Below are positions 45,863 through 56,700 of a stretch of DNA of 64,000 nt, piece by piece. The notes beneath the pieces are model-generated. The model worked only from the letters and a program-made list of their open reading frames with translations. It was not told the origin of the DNA and did no database searches. The position numbers and the translations under genes were made by a program. Position 1 is the first letter of the stretch, and the number at the start of each line of letters is the position of its first letter. The DNA is from Dromaius novaehollandiae (lineage: Eukaryota; Chordata; Aves; Casuariiformes; Dromaiidae): NCBI RefSeq assembly GCF_036370855.1, contig NC_088100.1, forward strand, positions 131,367,585 through 131,431,584, given 5' to 3'.

Positions 45863-48800
45863 AAAAAAATACAGTGCAAAAGTAGGACTGTATCAGTTCG
45901 AGTTAGTAATGTGTCCGTCTTTTCCCTTCGTAGATGTCCCATCTAGTCACGTGGCTGTTGGGCACTTGGATAAAATTGCTGGCCTTGGTGGAAGAGGTTA
46001 TAAAAGAGCCATAGGTTGAGATACCAGCTCAGATACGATAAGGAAAGCCTTACGGCTCTCTGCCTCGCCGGCATGTGACTATACTGGGCAGGGGTAGTAG
46101 TCGAAGAACCTGAATTTCATACCTAGGCGGCCACCAGTATTCAATTACGAACCTAGAGAAATCACCGAGGGATGGAAGAAACATGCAGATAATTGGTAGA
46201 AATTGAAAAAGCACTGAGCAGTTGCTGATTTCTTAACAAAGTGGCTGGAGACGTCTTGCAGCATTACCTTTGGGAAAGCCAAAGGCTCCAAATGCTGCTG
46301 TAAAAGGGTATGGTAAATCCCATGGGAAGCTACACTGCAAGAGGTAATACTCAAACCTGGCAGGAGAAGAAGCTGTTTGTTTGCATGGATGGCTTTTGTG
46401 TTTAGTAGCTCCTACTTCAGAGAAGAGCTTATATTTAATGGAAGTTCTCCAGAAGGCAGTGAACGGAATTAGTATGAAAACAAGCCCAAAAAGGATCCTT
46501 GGAAAACAGAAGAAATTTTGGGCGGAAAGATATAGTTAGCTTTCTTTGTGTTTATCTGTTAGTTGCTAATCTTTAAAGAACATACGGAAAAAGTACACAG
46601 GAGAAGAGAACAAAAATTGCCCTGGATGGAAGCAGCTCAATTTTGGCACAGCAGGAAATTAGCTGCGGTTATTTGCTTAATTCTGTGTATTGGGAAGCCA
46701 AGGGATTAGAGTTGTCACAGGTGAAATTTAGAAATTATTTGAAGTTAGAGAATAAAAAGATAACTGCATCCATTTGTAAGCACACTTGTCTTGTTTCCTT
46801 TGCCAGTAGGATGTTTTAATAACTCAGAGCAAAAATATTCTGAAAAACTTGGCTTACCATTGGGCTGATTACCTCCGTTCCTTACTCCTGTGCATCCTTT
46901 GTCTGAAACAAAGTACTATTTTAGGGCATATCTCCAATAAGTGCCTTTCTTCTTGTTAGCAGTTCACGTACCAGAAATCCGGGCAAGAGAGCCCAGAGGG
47001 CTGCCCTGCAGTTCCTTCTGGGTTTTCATTTTGCCAGACCCGCTTCGCTGCGAGGTCTAGAGGAAGGTTTTGTGGTGTCACTGTGTCTGACCCAGGTTGC
47101 TCAGGTGACTTTAATTAGGAAGGAGGAATAGCATGAGGAAATTGGTAGGGTTTGGATCTTGCCTTAAGCAGAAGGTTAAGGGTTAAATGAGAGAGTATTT
47201 GGAGTACGTCTGAAGTCTATTTTAAAATTTTCGAAAGGATTTCAAATGCCGGGGTGGGAGGGGGTGTTAAATAGGGGAAGAGGAACATGTGTCCTGTTTA
47301 TTCAAAATGCATTGCCATCTGCGTACCTTAAAGTAGGATCTGGGCGGCTGATTTCCTAGCTATTAAAGTATGGTCATACTACAGAAACAATCACTCGGAC
47401 TTCAAGTGATAGCAGTTGGATTGTAAGAGGTGCGAAATAATGCTCAACAACAAGAGGCAGTTTTGCCAAAGCAGGACTCAGTGGCCATCTGAAGAAGAAA
47501 AAGGGATTTTGCTGTTTCTCAGCCTAGTAAAGCCGGCAGGAGCACGCGCGGCTCTAGGGCAGGGAGGGGGACACGAGCCATTCGGTACAGGTCAGCTCCT
47601 GTGCGAGGTGCTTGACTTTGGTGTGTGTTCTGCAGCAAAGTGTCTGCTCCCGAGGGACCTCTCTGCTGGTGATGTCCTCTTGGGATGCTGGAGTAAGTGA
47701 GCTGTGACAAGAGGCCTGGCTGAAGCCAGGCTGCGACGTCCCATCGCAGCAGCGGCGGGGTCTTTTCTAAAGCCCCGGAGCAGCTTGGAAGGGAGAAGGG
47801 AGGGAGCCTTCAGCCGTCTTCTCCACCGCGCTGCAGACCCTCAAGTTGGACTGAGCACGTTCTTTGGCGCCTGGTGCTTTTTGCTTGCTGCAGGGGATGT
47901 CTCTCCTTGGGGCATTTATTTAGCAGACCACTGGCCTTCCCTACAAATTGATAGATTAATACCAGAAGTTAGGACTGCTTTTCAGGGATTTCTGATGACA
48001 GCTGATGGACCTACACACATTAAATTTGCAGGGAGCAAAACTAAGCTTTTGGGGAGAAGTGTGTCAGTCTTCACCTTTCCTTTTTTCGGTGTCCACTGCA
48101 TGCCTTTTATGCCTCTGCTTGTGTCCGGTTTGGGTGGGAGTGTGTGCCTTCCAGCAGACCTGCGCGGGGTGCTCAGATGGCATTGTGTGCGCGTGGTTTT
48201 TTTGACCCCTTTGTTTCCTGAGCAGCTGGATCATCTTCAGATCCCTCAGTTGCTTCCAGAAGAGTTTCTTGCAAGGTTATGACGTGCTGCCTTTGCAGCC
48301 CCTCGGAAGAACTGGCCAAGCTGCTTTAGAGGCATGGTGTGGTCCCAATACCCCGAGCTGCGCACTTGCATCTGCGCCCAGGTGGAGCGGTGTTTGCGGT
48401 TTTCCCGCAAGGAGCACGGTTGTCCCAGTTGTGGAGGAATTTCTGAGCATTGTCTTCAGTAGCCGCTCCGCTAATTCAATGGCAAAAGCCGTAAAATGCT
48501 TCGTTGCTGGGCTGCATGGTGCCTGCAGCGGTTTGGAGAAGCTCATGCCCAGCCAAAATGCCAGGGATGGCAGGACCACTGCGGTCCAGCACTCGTGTCT
48601 CTTCTCTGCGTGGGACGGGGGCATTTGGGGAGTGCTGCAAAGCTCACCTCGTCCCCAGCGGTGTGAGGGATAGGGCTTCTGGGACCATCGGTGATCTGAT
48701 TTCCACACTGATATTTGGAAACCCAGCTGAGCTGTTTCCTGCTGCTTGGTGGGTTTCTTTCCTACCTTTCTTTCCGGCAGCCGGAGCAATAAAGACTCTC

Positions 48801-48919
48801 CACTGCGGAGGTGGGTCGCTATTCCCGGTGGAAACTCTGCAAATGCTGTGGGATCTGGGTTGGTGCTGTCTTAAAACACGAAAAACGCTCGGGTGCGACT
48901 GCATGATCCTCACAGAAGG
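45863..48919 (+). other. Distal part of intron 1
   Basis: This is ordinary intron sequence, AT-leaning up to about 47400 and then more GC-rich. An open frame of 192 codons on the + strand at 47704-48282 begins with GTG and has no recognisable motif. No alternative first exon could be identified, although one would splice to the acceptor at 48950-48951. Confidence 0.6.
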
Positions 48920-48939
48920 TTTTGTTTTGTTTTGTTTTG
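48920..48939 (+). repeat. (TTTTG)4 microsatellite in the exon 2 polypyrimidine tract
   Basis: Four TTTTG units end 12 bases before exon 2 and are followed by TTACTGTTGCAG. They form most of the pyrimidine tract of the exon 2 acceptor, so the repeat length directly affects a splice signal. U-rich sequence with G interruptions could also bind CELF- or TIA-type proteins. Confidence 0.95.
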
Positions 48940-48951
48940 TTACTGTTGCAG

Positions 48952-49129
48952 TGACAGCTATATTGTGCGAGTCAAAGCCGTGGTTATGACCCGAGATGAC
49001 TCCAGCGGGGGATGGTTGCCGCAAGAAGGAGGCGGTCTCAGTAGAGTTGGCGTCTGCAAGGTCACATACCCGGAGGGCAATGGAAGAAGTGGATTTCTAA
49101 TCCATGGTGAAAGGCAGAAAGACAAACTG
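48952..49129 (+). CDS. SPRED2: SPRED2 coding exon 2, first half of the EVH1 domain (residues 9-68)
   Basis: The exon completes codon 9 (GAT) and encodes residues 10-68, ending in GERQKDKL in phase 0. The acceptor is TTGCAG and the donor GTAATA. It contains the signature SYIVRVKAVVMTRDDSSGGW. The tryptophan (residue 30) corresponds to the EVH1 Trp that in SPRED1 contributes to neurofibromin binding and is altered in Legius syndrome. EVH1 of SPRED proteins binds NF1 and does not act as a typical proline-rich ligand binder. The pattern GGLSRVGVCKVTYPEGNGR fits SPRED2 better than SPRED1 or SPRED3. About 53% of codons end in G or C, much lower than in exon 3. Confidence 0.97.
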
Positions 49130-50416
49130 GTAATAGAACCTAATTCAACTTTTGTCTGTTCTTATAATGAGAGTTACCCCAAATCTAATGCAATTGTGTT
49201 CTTGTGCAAGTTTTTTGTTTTTTGGGTTTTTTTTAAAAAAAAAAGACATCTGAAAATAGTGCCAGATTGGACCAAAAACAATCCCATTCGCATCTGGAAG
49301 GTTATTGAATTGTCATCTCTTGCTATCTAGGTTGTCGTGCTGCCACCTGGAAGTCACAGGTAAATGTCCCGCATCCGTGTGCAAAGACCCCTTTCTGATG
49401 CCCCGGGAAAGGCCCCGTGTTTTCCGAAGATCTGTCAGGGGTCTGTGAGAAGCGAGTTGAAGTGTAAAGGCTCCCTGAAGGCAGTCACGTTGCACTGAGT
49501 AATGCAGCGCAAGCCTTGAAAACGGCAATGAATAATTTATGCTGCCTGCTATTCAGGGTTCGAACTCGCAGAGGGAGAGCACGAAGACAAGTTGTCTCCT
49601 ATGAATTGACGCACTCACCCGCTTCTGGTAGCTAGCTTTCTAAAAAAGAGCACTTTCTCGCACAGATAGAATTAACAAAGCCTTTTCTCCATTTCTGGAG
49701 ATGGCTGCAGATGTGATATTTTGTTACCCGGGTTCACACACGTGATTCTTCCGACATTCGCTAGTGTCATTGCCTGGCAAGAGCTTGGCTAGCCTGAAAA
49801 TCTGCCGCTTGCACGGGCTCGTGCTGCTCGGTGCTTGGGCAGAAGAAATGTCCCAGTCGAGACAGAAATGATCCTGCTTTCCAAAGGACTGGTGTTTTAA
49901 AGCTGTTTCCAGCACGGCTTGTGTTTGTACCATCATGTTGTTTAAGATGCTTTTTTCTGGACGTTATTTACGAGCCCTGCTTGTGCTTTTGGAGGGATGG
50001 GGTCAGACTGAGAAACTGCTCCCGCTCTCCCCCAGCGCAGCAGAGCGGAAATGAGTGGAAATGAGTGGAAACGAGGAGGGAAGGTGGCGGGGGGAGGTAA
50101 CAGGGCCTCCCACACCTGCCGCCGGGGGACTGGGGTGAAATAACGGGGCGAAGAGGTCCTCCCTGCGCTGGGCCCCGTGGCTGTGCCCTGGCCAGGTGCA
50201 GGCGGGAGCCGCGCCGTAGGTGTGCCATCCGTACGAGAACAGTCGAACTGCCTGGTGTTCCTTCGTCTTCGCTGGGTAGCGAAGGCTGTTCCCTCGCCGG
50301 CGAAGGGCAGATTACGCCTTGGCGTGCCCTGGGGAGAGGCCCGTGCCGAGGGGCGACTGCGGGGCCCGTGGGGCGGGGAGAGTAACGTGGCTTCTCTCCG
50401 GGTCCGGCCCTCGCAG
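49130..50416 (+). other. SPRED2 intron 2 (1,287 bp)
   Basis: The intron starts GTAATA and ends CCCTCGCAG. A T/G-rich tract with T6GGGT8 followed by A10 lies at 49207-49243. The last 400 bp are GC- and CpG-rich and run continuously into exon 3. The acceptor is weak for its position, because its pyrimidine tract is broken by many G residues. Confidence 0.9.
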
Positions 50417-50760
50417 GTGGTGCTGGAGTGCTTCGTCAAGAAGGACCTGGTGTACACGAAGGCGAACCCCACCTTCCACCACTGGAAAGTGGACAACAGG
50501 AAGTTCGGGCTGACTTTCCAAAGCCCCGCCGACGCGCGGGCCTTCGACAGGGGAGTGAGGAAGGCCATCGAAGACCTCATCGAAGGTAGTGCGGCCGTGC
50601 GCGCCGGCAGCCCCGCGCTCCCCCCGCGCCTGGGGAGGGGGCCTGAAAGCCAGGGCGGAGCGGGGGGGGGGGCTGGAGGTCGGTCCTCCGGCTCGAGGGC
50701 CTCTCCGGCGTCTCCGGCTGCAGTCGGCCGCTTCGCCCTTCGCTGAGCAAGCCCCGGCTG
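50030..50760. other. CpG-rich block around SPRED2 exon 3
   Basis: About 700 bp spanning the end of intron 2, exon 3 and the start of intron 3 are GC-rich with many CpGs, in contrast with AT-leaning sequence on both sides. A G9 run lies near 50660. The block includes coding and non-coding parts equally, so coding constraint is not the cause. It may be a CpG island or a GC-biased gene-conversion hot spot. Confidence 0.6.
50417..50585 (+). CDS. SPRED2: SPRED2 coding exon 3, second half of the EVH1 domain (residues 69-125)
   Basis: Encodes [40 protein letters not shown] and [17 protein letters not shown], interrupted here only for readability. It ends one base into Gly125, with donor GTAGTG. The tail [14 protein letters not shown] is the C-terminal helix that closes the EVH1 fold. 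Thr101 in the GLTFQ strand corresponds to the SPRED1 threonine mutated in Legius syndrome, and Trp91 is part of the conserved HHWK segment. Fifty of 56 complete codons end in G or C (89%), reflecting the CpG-rich block in which the exon lies. The phase-1 junction joins to exon 4 without a frame error. Confidence 0.97.
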
Positions 50761-53293
50761 ACTCGGCAAGCGGTACTTCCTAATCCCGTGAGCAGAGAAG
50801 GGGTTTAAGTCCAAGTATTTTCCAATCCTATCCAGCCTGGGCCGTCAGGATCTCACCCGTTAATTATTACCCAGTCTCTCGGTGCTTTTTTGGTAGGTTT
50901 GCCTTTCATGCTAGGAACAACAACTGAAAAAAGGCCAGGCTTTCTCAGGCCTCTGTGTGCAGCAGAATCTAGTTTTACTGAGTCTTTCTTAAATCACAGT
51001 ATGAATTCCTGCCTGGAGTTGAATAAAACTTTGTTTTGTTTTTACAGTAATTAGTTTTGTCTGGGTCCACTTAGTTGAATGGTAGTCCTTGAAGACTTTG
51101 TTGTTGTTGTTTTCTTAATTCTGTGAAAAATGCATTTGAATTGCCTGTGCTTTGAAGCAGTCATAAATTTTTTCTTTTCACATTTCGTTGCAGTCAAACA
51201 ATCTTAATACAGCTATAATTCAGCGCTACTTTCCTTTATTTTGTTTTCATGATTCTGCCTGGGTTTTTGCTTCTTTTTTAACCGTGCCACTTTACACGGA
51301 GACTTGAGCGGTCTGAAGCCGTTCTCCTTCTCACCCTGTATGACCGGAATATTTTGATATGTGACTATTAGCTTTCGGGTATTAGTATTAAGCTTTCAGG
51401 ACATTTGTTCCATAAGACAGCGTAGGTTTTTGGATGCGCTGTCCTCGTTTTGACACTCACCTTATCGATCAGAGGAAAGAGCCTCTCAGCTAGTTGTTCG
51501 TAGGCTTATTCCTGTGCTGTCAACCCAAGCTGGTTGCGGCCAGGCCCTGTGCTCGCTCCTTGCTTGCTTAAACTGGGAAGTGCTGTGAGCCACACACAAG
51601 CGATGTGTTCTGCCGGAGCACAGGACGGTGGAGGTTTGGAGGGAATTGTCACGGAGTTGTGCTGAGCACATGTGTATACGGCAGCTTCAGCTCTGCACTT
51701 TCCGAGCCATTTTCCGATGGAAGTATTTAAAATCAAGTTCTGTATTGCAGACACTTCAAAATCACCAAATCTATATTTATCGCCATAAGAGCACAGACCG
51801 ATCCACATGAACGTGTTCCTACTGAACCTCCAAGTAAGGCTGTCTGAATGAAAACCAGTAACTAGCTCAGATACACGCGTGCGCGCACACATACACGCAG
51901 ATACGCGCACGCACAGTATCAGGCATTGGGTTTCATCTGTTGCTATGCGCTTATTTGATCAACTTTAATAGGTAATATGAAGCACAACAAACTGTGCATT
52001 TGAAGCCTCACTTCAGGAAATCGCTGCTTTTCGAGTAGTAGCTAACCCCTATGGCTTGCCTCCTGCACTATCAGAAGCGTGGAAGTTTTTTGCACAAATA
52101 CAGTAATCCTGCACAGGTCTGTAGAGAGAGCCTGGAATTTTTTTTTAAGCTGGTATAGCAAACGGTATGAATATTTTCACGTTACTTACTGGTTAAGTGG
52201 GCTTTCACACTTAGCTCCGCACATCTTCATGGTTACGCAACTGAAAGCAGCCAAGACTCATGCGGTTAGCATTATATAAAGCACGTTATTTTAAAAATAT
52301 TTTCCAGAACGAAGGTGATACATTGCTTTGTTTGAGCACAAACCAACTCTAATTCAGTGTAACAGTGGGCTTTGGTCAAATTTTTTTTTTTTTTAAACTT
52401 TGGGTTTTTAACTTTTGCCCCTTCAGAGCGGCTTGCTGCCCCAACCTTCCTTTGCAGCCTCATGGATTGCAGTTATCAGAGGGTTGTTGGTTTTAAATTA
52501 TAAATGCATACACTTCAAAAGAAAACAAAAAACCCAGAAAGTTTCAATGTCCTGTTATTAAAAAATAAAATGTTAAAGGAGGTTAGAGGGAGGGTTTCCG
52601 GATACAATTTCCCACTTTTCCAGACAGTTGCCATGTAGTTAATCAGAACTGCAGCTCAGTATTTTCACTCTTGTTTATGGTTTTACATATTTCGGCTCCT
52701 TTCAAATGCTTTGGTTACCTGGGGAAAGATGGTTCTCTGACGAATAGCTAATAAGAGAGAAGACCTTTAGAATATTTACTTACTTCCTAAATTGCAAGAA
52801 GAAAAAACAACCTAACCCTTCCCTTTTGAAGGGAGCTTTATTTTTAAGTGAAAAGTCATTTTTTCCCCTAATGTTAAGGAACACATCTTCAACTGAAGAA
52901 TAACTCACATATCATTTCTTGACAGCTGAGGATCCGGTCTCGAACGCTGATTAGTATGTGGCTTTATCATTCTTCAGAAACAAAAGTGTTCTGTAATTGG
53001 AAATGTTAATTGCTATTTTTAACATTGTTAATTAGCATTGGCAGCTGTGCAGTTACATGTCAAGAAACACTTTCAGATTTTACCTTTCCAACACAGCTAG
53101 CAGTAGAGGTTTCTTTCTTCCTTAATCGGAGCCACTCAGTCAGTGCTCTTCACTGCTGCTGTTGAGTTGAGGCGGAAAAGATGGCTGTTGAAGACACACA
53201 GAAGCGGTCAGAATACAAATGTTTACCAGCCTAATGAAGCAAAAAAAAGTTGCACAGAAATTTCGTGTTTTTAAAAAAGCTGTTTCTTTCTAG
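50586..53293 (+). other. SPRED2 intron 3 (2,708 bp)
   Basis: The intron begins GTAGTG in the CpG-rich block and ends with the acceptor TTTCTTTCTAG. A Z-DNA-prone alternating tract lies at 51872-51916 and a T14 run near 52381. The part from about 52930 to 53110 is AT-rich and non-repetitive, with several TTAAT homeodomain cores and a CAGCTG E-box near 53042, so it could be a conserved element. No other gene was recognised. Confidence 0.85.
51872..51916 (+). repeat. Alternating purine-pyrimidine tract (CG/CA type)
   Basis: TACACGCGTGCGCGCACACA is followed by further ACGC/ACAC units. GC- and CA-alternation over about 45 bp is the classic Z-DNA-forming pattern. Confidence 0.85.
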
Positions 53294-53358
53294 GATCTAC
53301 TACTTCCTCGTCAACACTTCACAACGAGGCTGAGGTTGGCGATGACGATGTCTTCACA
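53294..53358 (+). CDS. SPRED2: SPRED2 coding exon 4, start of the linker (residues 125-146)
   Basis: The exon completes Gly125 and encodes STTSSSTLHNEAEVGDDDVF followed by T146, ending in phase 0 at the donor GTAAGT. The Ser/Thr-rich and acidic sequence directly after the EVH1 domain is characteristic of SPRED2 and leads toward the KIT-binding domain. At 65 bp the exon is not a multiple of three, so skipping it would shift the frame. Summing the exons (26+178+169+65 = 438 bp) gives exactly 146 codons without a stop, which confirms the gene model to this point. The remaining coding exons are not in the window. Confidence 0.96.
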
Positions 53359-53683
53359 GTAAGTACAGTTCGTGTGATGGCCTTCTCCTTTACACCATGG
53401 TTTACACGGTCAGCTTTGAAAGGGCTCTTTTTATTGCTCAGAATTGGCTTCCGTTCTTAATCGTGTTTGCTCAAGGGGTGTGTTTTATTTAATGGAAGTA
53501 TATCCTCTGCAGAACGTAAACTTTTGCCTGCCTTTTACCAATAGCAAGAGCATTGGGTTTCTGTTGGCTTCCCGTCGTCATGTGAGAAGCATGAGAGAGC
53601 AGAGCAGATGTTCTCAGGGCTAGCCCTGGGCAAATAATACCCCTCAAGTTTAATGTGACCTGGTCCGAGTGGTGTTTACACCC

Positions 53684-53704
53684 CTTTCTTTCTTTCTTTC
53701 TTTC
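53684..53704 (+). repeat. (CTTT)n microsatellite
   Basis: About five CTTT units lie 330 bp after exon 4. Nothing links the run to a transposon. Confidence 0.85.
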
Positions 53705-56700
53705 TCACCTTAAAAAGCTTCCCACAAACTAGAGTAGGTGACTGTTTCCCGGGCGCATGCTCAGGGAAATGAGACTTAGAGGAGTTGCCTTTGCGATAGT
53801 AACAAAAGCCAACTTGAAAGGTGTTTTGTTGCATACGTGAACACTGGAAGTTCAAGCAAGTGTTCTTCAGCTGGAGGAGCAAACAGTCGCGTGCAACCTA
53901 CCTACCCAGCAGCGACTGAAGTAGGAGCAAGCTGCTCGTATTTAGTTTGTGGTGATGTCTACAATGCATTTGGGAGCTTTTCTGAAATAGGACATACTGC
54001 CCCTGCTATGCTTGTATGCTTTAAAAACAGGCAAACAGAAAACTGTGGCTGCGTCATATGAAATTGTAACCCGATCACGGATATTTCACGAGCAGGAAAG
54101 AAGACATTCACCATGCATACTTGTGTTTTACTCACTGTATTTGCTCAGCTCCCATCACAGACCCGCATGCCTGAGCGCACGCGCGTTCATTACCTTATCG
54201 CGGCCCTCGCTGGGCCGTGGCACGCGTGGGGGCTGCGTAGCAGGAGGGTTAGAGGTGGGATGTCCTTGCAACGTCCAGCAAAGGCAGCCAGGTGCTGTAT
54301 CGCACAGCTACGGACGCTCGCTCCTTTAAAATCTTCTGCACTTCCCTGCGTCTTTATGGCCTCGAGAATCGGGACGTGCAAAATTACGCAGTTGAATCAA
54401 ATGCAGATTTCAATTTGAAAAGGGGCACGGGAAAGGACCAGAAGTTAAAGGTGTTTTGGGGGGGGATTGGGGCGGCAGGCGCGCGGGGCGAGCGGCGGGG
54501 CGGGGGTCCGTCAGGTTTCCGGCGGCGCTTCCAGCGGCTGCTCCCGGCGGTCCGGTCGGCATGTTGTTCGCATCTGCTCCTTTGTCACAGCTCGCGGAGA
54601 CAAACAACAGCAGGCCGGGTTAAAAGGTGATTTCCTGTGCTCCAGAGCAAAACTATCATTAGCAGCTGCTTCCCAACTACCTGCCAGCAGTGATTTATAG
54701 GCGCCGGGACGGGATGGGGGGAGGCCCTGCCGGAGCCAGAGTGGTTGACTGCTTTGTGTGGTTTTGTCCCCAAAGTCGCAGGCGTCTCGGCGCTCTGCTG
54801 GAAGTGGCAGTGCTCTCGTGTCGCCGGGCTGGCGCACGCCTTTTCTGCGCCGTACGAAAGGAGTCTGCCGAAACGTGCCGTATCCATCCAAGCATGTGCC
54901 AGCTCTAGTGGGGTTAGGCACGGAAATAGTCAGCATTGGAGCAATGAAAATAGCCACTTGAAGGGAAATACGGAAATAGGAGAGGATATTTTTACTCAAA
55001 TCAAACCAGTTGACATGCAGGGAGCTGGGCATGCTCATGTATTTCTCCACAAACTCACTGTTTGTGGTCAGGTGGTGACTGAAATTCTTGGGGTGCTTTT
55101 TATCAGGAGAAAAAGCTGTTGCCTTTAAGCGCGTGTTGTTTTGCAGAGGGAGGGCTGGACGGACTGCGCACCAGCTGCCTCAGATGACTGCAACTCCCGC
55201 GTTCAAAGCGAAGAGCCAAAACTAAAAAATGGTCTCCCCTCTGTTTGACCCCAGCGAGGTGACAGATAACCCCCCGTGGCGCAGATATTTATTGGTAGGA
55301 CTCTCGTTGGAGAAAGAGGAGCTAACTACCTAGTGACGTGAGCGTGCAAGTAGTCCCAAGGCAGTTGCAATCAGCACCCCGTCAGGCGCCGCGGGGAGGT
55401 TCACACCTCGGGAGCTTCGTTTCGCCTTGGCTGGCAGCGCTCTCAGCAAGACGCTGGGATGATTTATGTACCAAAAATCCAAGGTCGTGAGGACAGAGCC
55501 CGGGTCTTTCGCTAGTGGCAGGTGGCTGTGCTTCAAGCTGCATTTTTTTGTCATTACAGATGGCTTTTGGGTGTTCCTGGGCCACGCTGCCTCTCCTGAT
55601 TTTGGGCTATGTATGATCTGCAAAGCTGAGAGATGCTTAACCGATGGTGGTGGTTCACGTGGTGGTGCTGGTCAAGCTGTTGGGTCAGGGGTGGGTGTGT
55701 TGGAGCACTCCAAAGATCAGACCTGTGGTTTTAGGAGCATCTTTTTATCCCCAATCTTCCTTCTCTGTTTTCTGAGGATGAAGTCTCAGCTTTCATGACA
55801 GCCTTTAAGCCCTTTGAAGTCCTTGACTACCCATTTATCTGGGAATCCTGGTATATGATGGCGGAGTTTGAAATCTTCTGATGCCAAAAATAACACACTG
55901 TAGTGCAGAGGGTTTTTGAAATGAAAAAGATTGATAGAGATTTGATTTTTTTTTTCCTCTTCAGTTTTATTCTTTCTTGCACTTCTTTTTAACTTGTGTG
56001 TGGTAGTCCATTTGGTCACCCTCGCATGCAGCTTCTATTACCGCTTCTAAACTCCCCTATATGCGCTTCCCCAGCCACAGCAATAGACTTCAGAGAGTTT
56101 TTTGCTCTGTTTTAAAGAGCAAATACATTTGTTCTTTTTATTTCTTAAAGTAGTTATTAACATCTTCACAATCCTCCCCCTCTCCCACACATGCATGAAT
56201 AAACTGAACTGCGTGCAGCAGAATTTTCAGAAGCATCTGCAGGATTGAGTCACTTGCTAAGCCCTTTACGCATCTCTGAAAATCTCAGCTGCTGCCGCGC
56301 TGCCGTCTCAAATACTCGCTCCAAGGTCCTGCCTCTCCTTGAAGATGTTTCAGTCTCTTCAACCACAGCAGTCCCAAACTCCAAGCTTGTTGCACGGATT
56401 TACTGATTGCCACCCCAGTTTTATAGCGTGCATCTGTATTGGCATTGGGACCCAGGTATCAGCTTAACAAAATACCGTTGTTGCCCTCAAGCACCGGCTG
56501 TAATATTCCTGTTGGCTATTGACTGAAGCAGGGTTTTGTGCTCTCCCTGGTCTTGTTAGCTTTGCTGCAGTCCTGTGCGATAATGACGTCTGGCATATTT
56601 TTGTGCACATAACTCGTATGTCATCTGTTTTGTTGTTTATACACTAGCATGCCGCCCTCCCTTGGGATCCAGCAGCGGTGCAGATCATTTGCGCTCAGGA

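Noticed and set aside
47704..48282. 192-codon frame just before exon 2 as an alternative N-terminus
   Set aside because: It starts with GTG, has no motif, and does not connect in frame to exon 2 by an evident donor.
48893..49330. Continuous open frame through exon 2 suggesting a longer exon
   Set aside because: The protein similarity begins exactly at the AG acceptor and ends at the GT donor; the extensions are T-rich intron translation.
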